In this document: piece by piece, positions 36,150 through 39,601 of the stretch
How the letters are laid out: each line of letters starts with the position of its first letter
How positions within the stretch are numbered: position 1 is the stretch's first letter
NCBI GenBank assembly: GCA_026785685.1
Contig: JAJAZN010000221.1
Location: forward strand, 1-39,601
From: Thermoleophilia bacterium
GTDB lineage: Bacteria; Actinomycetota; Thermoleophilia; Gaiellales; Gaiellaceae
Length of the DNA stretch: 39,601 nt
Direction: 5' to 3'
Translations under genes and position numbers: made by a program
Notes under the pieces: generated by a model
What the model saw: only the letters and a program-made list of their open reading frames with translations
What the model was told of the DNA's origin: nothing
Database searches by the model: none

Positions 36150-37117
36150 GGGTGCACGCCGTTGACGACGTTGAGGAGCGGCTCTCCCCGTTCGAGCCTC
36201 CCTATGTTGGCGAACGCGTCTTCGAACACCCTGCGCACGGACTCGGTCGTCACCCCGGCGATGTGCGGAGAGCGCACGACGTTCGGGGCCGAGAGGATCG
36301 GGTGGTCACGTGGTGGCGGCTCGGGGTCAAACACGTCCAGGCCTGCTCGGAGTTTGCCGTCGTGGAGGAAGGCCGCGAGCGCGTTGAGATCGACAATCGG
36401 GCCTCGTGAAGTGTTGACGAGCACCGCGCCGGAGTTCATCTGCGCCAGCTCGCGCTCGGCGATCAGCCGGTTCGTGTCGGCGGTCAACGGAACGTGGAGG
36501 GTCACGATATCGGCAGTCCGGAGCAGCTCTGCGAGCTCGACCCTTCTTATCCCGTAGCGCTCCTCGAACTCCCGAGCCGACACCTCGTCCGTGTACATCA
36601 CCGCCATACCGAAGGCGTCGGCCCTTCTCGCGACCTCCTTGCCAATCTCGCCGAGCCCGACGATTCCGAGCGACTTGCCCGACAGTTCGCTGAGACCCGA
36701 GCCGAACAACGCCTCGGTCGACCAGTCGCCCCGGGCAATCGACATGTCTCCCTCGACGACGCGCTTGACAACCGCGAGGAGCAAAGCGAAAGTGTGTTCG
36801 GCGACGGTTCCCGCGTGCCCTGCGGTGAGAACATTGCAGACGGGAATGGTTCGCTCGGCGGCCGCAGCATGGTCGACGGCGTCGTATCCGCGACTCGCGG
36901 TCTGAATGAGTCGCAGTTGATTGGCGTCAACCAAGGCATCGCGGGTAATCGGCTCCATCAACACCAGCACTGCATCGGCGTCGGCCAGCGCACGGGCGTC
37001 TGCAACCTTCGCCCGCTCGATCGTCCAGCCGGCCTTGCTCCCGAACTGCAGTTCGACGAGTCGGTCGACCCAGCCATCCGGGTTGTACGAATCGGACAGC
37101 AGCGTCAGGAGGCGCAT
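36146..37117 (-). CDS. D-isomer-specific 2-hydroxyacid dehydrogenase
   Basis: GKSLGIVGLGEIGKEVARRADAFG, LVNTSRGPIVDLNALAAFLHDGKLRAGLDVFDPEPPP; ATGA overlap with the EthD gene. Confidence 0.92.
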   Translation of the reverse strand: MRLLTLLSDSYNPDGWVDRLVELQFGSKAGWTIERAKVADARALADADAVLVLMEPITRDALVDANQLRLIQTASRGYDAVDHAAAAERTIPVCNVLTAGHAGTVAEHTFALLLAVVKRVVEGDMSIARGDWSTEALFGSGLSELSGKSLGIVGLGEIGKEVARRADAFGMAVMYTDEVSAREFEERYGIRRVELAELLRTADIVTLHVPLTADTNRLIAERELAQMNSGAVLVNTSRGPIVDLNALAAFLHDGKLRAGLDVFDPEPPPRDHPILSAPNVVRSPHIAGVTTESVRRVFEDAFANIGRLERGEPLLNVVNGVHP

Positions 37118-37264
37118 CGTTCAACCCTCGTTCTTGACCGTTTCGCCACTGTAGACGAGCGACCGGCTCGGCGATCGAGTCCGGGTTCCGCCGATCGTCC
37201 GAAACCGACGATTGAGCCAGTCGACCTGGTGACGGCGCCATCGGGTCGAACACTCCTGGATCGT

Positions 37265-37546
37265 ATGCGCGCCACTCTAAAGATTGACTTCACGCTGGAG
37301 CTTCGGCCGGACTGCGATTGTTGCGACCGAGACCTGCCGCCGGAGAACGAGTTGGCGCGGATCTGCACGTACGAGTGAACGTTCTGTGCCGACTGCGTCG
37401 AGACCCCCCTCGGCGGGCGCTGCCCGAACTGCGGCGGCAACTTCGTACCAAAGTTGATCCGACCGCCTGGGGAGCTTGCGAAGGATTCGGCGTCAACAGT
37501 GCGTGTCGTGCAGCCGCATCCGGGCTGCTCGCCGAATCTCAGCTAG
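37265..37546 (+). pseudogene. DUF1272-like small zinc-ribbon protein with in-frame TGA at 37376-37378
   Basis: LELRPDCDCCDRDLPPENELARICTYE-(TGA)-TFCADCVETPLGGRCPNCGGNFVPKLIRPPGELAKDSASTVRVVQPHPGCSPNLS*. Confidence 0.72.
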
Positions 37547-38559
37547 GCGAGCAGCTCCTCGAGGGCGCGCGTCAGCGCCCCTACCCCGGCGCCCGTGTTC
37601 GAGATCGCAGTGAACGTGACGCCGAAGCGCGGATCGTGCGAGCTACGGAACGACACGCCCGTGTCCCCGCCGCTCATCGTCACGACGCCTCGCGTAGCTT
37701 CGAGCCAGAAGCCCAGGCCGTACCGCCTGTGCGTTGCTTCCGATTCGAGCGTGTCCTCGGAGCGCGCGCGAACGACCTCGGCGACGCCCTCGTTCGAGAC
37801 GATGCGACCCGAGAACAGCGCGTTCCAGAAGGCGCTGACGTCGGCGACCGTGGTGTAGATCCCGCCGTCTCCCGTGCCCCGGACGGGGAGATGGAAGACG
37901 TTCGTCCTCCACGCTCCGTCGACCTCGATGTAGCCGATCGCTACAGAGCCAGGTAGCTCGTCGGCGCGGAGAAACGCCGTGTCCGCCATTCGTGCCGGCC
38001 CGCACACCCGCTGGCGAACGAGCTCGGGGAACGGCACGCCACCCACGCGCTCGGCGATCAGCGCCAGCACGACGAAGCCGCTGTTGCAGTAGCCGAAGCG
38101 CTCACCCGCGGGAAACTTTGTCGGATATCCGTCGAGGATCGGGAGGTACTGCTCGGTCGCCGCGAGCTCCTGCGCCGGCACCGGCATCAGGTAGGCGTCG
38201 TAGTCGAGATCGACCTCCTCGTCGAGGTAGTCGCCGATGCCCGAGCGGTGCGAGAGGAGGTGCTCGATCGTGACGTCGTCTGCGATCAGCGGGAGATCGT
38301 CGCCGAGCAGGGAGCGCGCGGTCGTCGCGAGCTCAAATCGGCCTTCCTCGATCAGGCTCACGACCGTGAGCGCCGTCAGGCTCTTCGTCCCGCTCGCGAT
38401 CCCGAACTGCGTCTCGGTACGGTTGGGGATCCCGTGCCGCTTGTCGGCGAGACCGTACGCCTTCTCGAGGAGTGGTCGTCCGGGTCGCTCGACGCGGACG
38501 ACGCCCGAGAACGACTCCGCCGCGGCGATCGCGTCGAGCTCTGATGCGAGTCCAGGCAT
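37543..38559 (-). CDS. Serine hydrolase, beta-lactamase (class C/esterase) family
   Basis: FGIASGTKSLTALTVVSLIEEG (SxxK), IEHLLSHRSGIGDYLD, GYCNSGFVVLALIAERVGG (YxN). Confidence 0.92.
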   Translation of the reverse strand: MPGLASELDAIAAAESFSGVVRVERPGRPLLEKAYGLADKRHGIPNRTETQFGIASGTKSLTALTVVSLIEEGRFELATTARSLLGDDLPLIADDVTIEHLLSHRSGIGDYLDEEVDLDYDAYLMPVPAQELAATEQYLPILDGYPTKFPAGERFGYCNSGFVVLALIAERVGGVPFPELVRQRVCGPARMADTAFLRADELPGSVAIGYIEVDGAWRTNVFHLPVRGTGDGGIYTTVADVSAFWNALFSGRIVSNEGVAEVVRARSEDTLESEATHRRYGLGFWLEATRGVVTMSGGDTGVSFRSSHDPRFGVTFTAISNTGAGVGALTRALEELLA

Positions 38560-38707
38560 TGTCCGGACGCTACCGGCAGCGTGTGGTCGCCATGGTCGCG
38601 TACAGGGCTCCCTGGGACGTGATCACCGGCGACGCGCGCAGTACCCGGAGTTTCCGCCCACAGCGTAGGCATCCGGATACTGCCTTGACGCCCACATCTC
38701 CGTCCAG

Positions 38708-39601
38708 TCAGGCGGAATGGCCGCCGAGCGCCGCAGCGCGGGCTCGGGCGATTGCGTCGACCGTGAGCTCGACGTCTCGCTCGGTCGTCGACCAGTTCGA
38801 GACCGAGATGCGAAGGAGGCGCTCACCGCGGCACGTCGTCGCGCCGAGCCAGGAGACGCCGTCCGACTGAACGAGCCGCTCGACGCTGTTGGTGAGCTCG
38901 GCGTCTCCGACGCGTACGAGAACCTGGTTGAGGACGACCTCGTTGACGACTTGCACACCTTCGAAGCGATCGAGGAGGAGTGCGGCGTGGCGTGCGAGCG
39001 CGCAGAACCGGTCGATCAGATCGGCGACCCCCGATCGGCCGAGTGCGCGGAGGGCGGCCCACGCCGCGAAACCGTGCGCCCGCCGCGACGACTCCGGCAC
39101 GAAATCGCCGCCTCCGAAGGCCCGACCGGCGACCTGACCCGTGAGATACGGGGCTGTGTACTCCATCGCGTTGACATGGATGTCCGGGTGCGCACAGAAC
39201 ACGAATCCGGAATCGTACGGGACGTTCAACCACTTGTGACCGTCGCACGCCCATGAATCCGCGGCTTCGATCCCGGCGACGAGATGCCTCGTCGTCGGAT
39301 CGGCCGCGGCCCAGAGTCCGAACGCACCGTCGACGTGAACCCACGCTCCGACCTCCCGAGCGGCGGAGGTGACGGCGTCAAGATCGTCGCAGGCTCCGGT
39401 GTTCACGTTGCCTGCCTGTGCGCAGACGATCGTCGGAGCGCTACGGTGTTCGTTCCCTGTCCACCGGTCGTGAAGCCCACGGATGCCGATGCCGGAAGGC
39501 CGAGGAGCTCCTTGAGCCATCTGCCCGCCACGTCCTCGAACGCAAGCGCCGCAGGCGAGAGGGCCTCGTTGTACGCGCACTGATCCCAGCCGACGGTCAG
39601 A
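38708..39601 (-). pseudogene. Group II PLP-dependent decarboxylase, internally deleted and cut by the window edge
   Basis: WDQCAYNEALSPAALAFEDVAGRWLKELLGLPASASVGFTTGGQGTNTVAL then, in another frame, TIVCAQAGNVNTGACDDLDAV...ADSWACDGHKWLNVPYDSGFVFC. Confidence 0.82.

Noticed and set aside
37379-37430. SECIS-like hairpin after the DUF1272 TGA (GCCGA...TCGGC)
   Set aside because: Only a 5-bp stem with a large loop; not convincing as a bacterial SECIS by eye, so Sec is kept only as an alternative
38560-38707. Reverse frame WASRQYPDAYAVGGNSGYCARRR after the decarboxylase
   Set aside because: Too short and no start or family support

Overview
High-GC, actinobacterial-looking chromosomal window (taxon is inference). 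It is packed with short operons for uptake and catabolism of sugars or sugar acids. Contents include malate synthase, a class II aldolase plus DUF1537 acid-sugar kinase, three enolase-superfamily dehydratase-like proteins, an FAH-family hydrolase, a FadR/GntR regulator and an ABC sugar transporter with two near-duplicate MalG-type permeases. Also present are an IPMDH-type dehydrogenase, an amidase, a 657-aa protein resembling D-apionate lactonase, OsmC, three D-2-hydroxyacid dehydrogenases, and RidA with a DadA-like oxidase. Further genes are two SDRs, a 3HCDH-type dehydrogenase, an HpcH/HpaI aldolase, a cupin, an MBL hydrolase, a ketopantoate-reductase-like protein, a stand-alone AceE/transketolase-like enzyme, an RraA-like protein, EthD and a serine beta-lactamase-family protein. 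Several genes look broken: an aminotransferase (frameshift), a VOC remnant, an esterase (three lesions), an enolase-superfamily gene (frameshift in a dinucleotide tract), a DUF1272 ORF with in-frame TGA at a conserved Cys, and a PLP decarboxylase (internal deletion). The most interesting signals are a recurring CTGTATGA(C/T)-like motif in the promoters of most catabolic operons, a 16-bp perfect hairpin between the solute-binding-protein and permease genes, the duplicated permeases, the possible apionate/sugar-acid pathway, and the TGA-for-Cys DUF1272 ORF. No tRNA, rRNA, CRISPR or transposase was seen.
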